From positions 1 through 6,256 of the forward strand of contig USOF01000078.1 in assembly GCA_900556285.1 (NCBI GenBank): a DNA stretch of 6,256 nt, read 5' to 3'. Under the pieces are notes generated by a model, which was not told the origin of the DNA, ran no database searches, and saw nothing but the letters and a program-made list of their open reading frames with translations. This document shows, piece after piece, positions 6,219-6,256 of the stretch (its first letter is position 1; each line of letters starts with the position of its first letter). The stretch is from an uncultured Collinsella sp. Its GTDB lineage: Bacteria; Actinomycetota; Coriobacteriia; Coriobacteriales; Coriobacteriaceae. A program made the position numbers and the translations under genes.

Positions 6219-6256
6219 CTGTCTCTTATACACATCTCCGAGCCCACGAGACTCCT
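6219..6256 (+). other. Nextera (Tn5) sequencing adapter, artefact
   Basis: The 19-base Tn5 mosaic end CTGTCTCTTATACACATCT occupies 6219-6237, directly followed by CCGAGCCCACGAGAC (6238-6252), the Nextera read-2 side adapter. The final TCCT would be the first bases of an i7 index (it fits the index I recall as N704, TCCTGAGC). This is untrimmed library adapter at a contig end and not chromosome. Reading frames through it give the artefact peptides CLLYTSPSPRD (plus strand) and GSEMCIRDR (minus strand), known as contaminants in protein databases. Confidence 0.98.

Noticed and set aside
6014..6247. Minus-strand ORF beginning in the adapter
   Set aside because: Its first residues (GSEMCIRDR) are translated from Nextera adapter; the rest is antisense to elp3.

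Overview
This window looks like a stretch of GC-rich actinobacterial chromosome. The protein types (a DUF3516-type Ski2-like helicase, a bacterial Elp3, GC-ending codons) would suit a Coriobacteriia member such as Collinsella, but that placement is an inference from general knowledge. The last 38 bases are not genomic: they are a Nextera/Tn5 sequencing adapter left on the contig end, so genuine sequence stops at about 6218.

Left half (1-3555, all minus strand, transcribed right to left). Three genes run head to tail. First is a Trm9/ALKBH8-like SAM methyltransferase (3555-2683). It is followed by a TrmB-type tRNA (guanine-N7) methyltransferase (2565-1726), and then by a large Ski2-like DExH RNA helicase that runs off the left edge (1626-1, 542 residues present). 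Gaps of 117 and 99 bases separate them. All three point to RNA, and at least the first two to tRNA modification.

Middle (3556-3822). This is a divergent intergenic region. It carries a 14-bp perfect inverted repeat that overlaps a plausible -10 of the methyltransferase promoter, and a strong ribosome binding site for the rightward genes.

Right half (3823-6218, plus strand). A two-gene unit encodes a membrane-tethered XRE-family regulator (HTH, alanine-rich helical stalk, two membrane segments) and, overlapping it by ATGA, a membrane-anchored DUF4097-like protein with six GSGD-type turns. Together they look like an envelope-sensing pair. A 14-bp-stem hairpin ends this unit. Immediately after it, a TACAAT -10 box lies 6 bases before the ATG of an Elp3-type radical SAM gene, which suggests a leaderless mRNA. 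Only the first 225 codons of elp3 are present.

The most interesting functional link is Elp3 (cm5U34 chemistry) lying close to a bacterial Trm9-like enzyme. In eukaryotes Trm9 converts cm5U34 to mcm5U34, so this neighbourhood could encode a compact bacterial mcm5U wobble pathway. The TrmB protein also lacks the usual catalytic-motif aspartate, which deserves a check.
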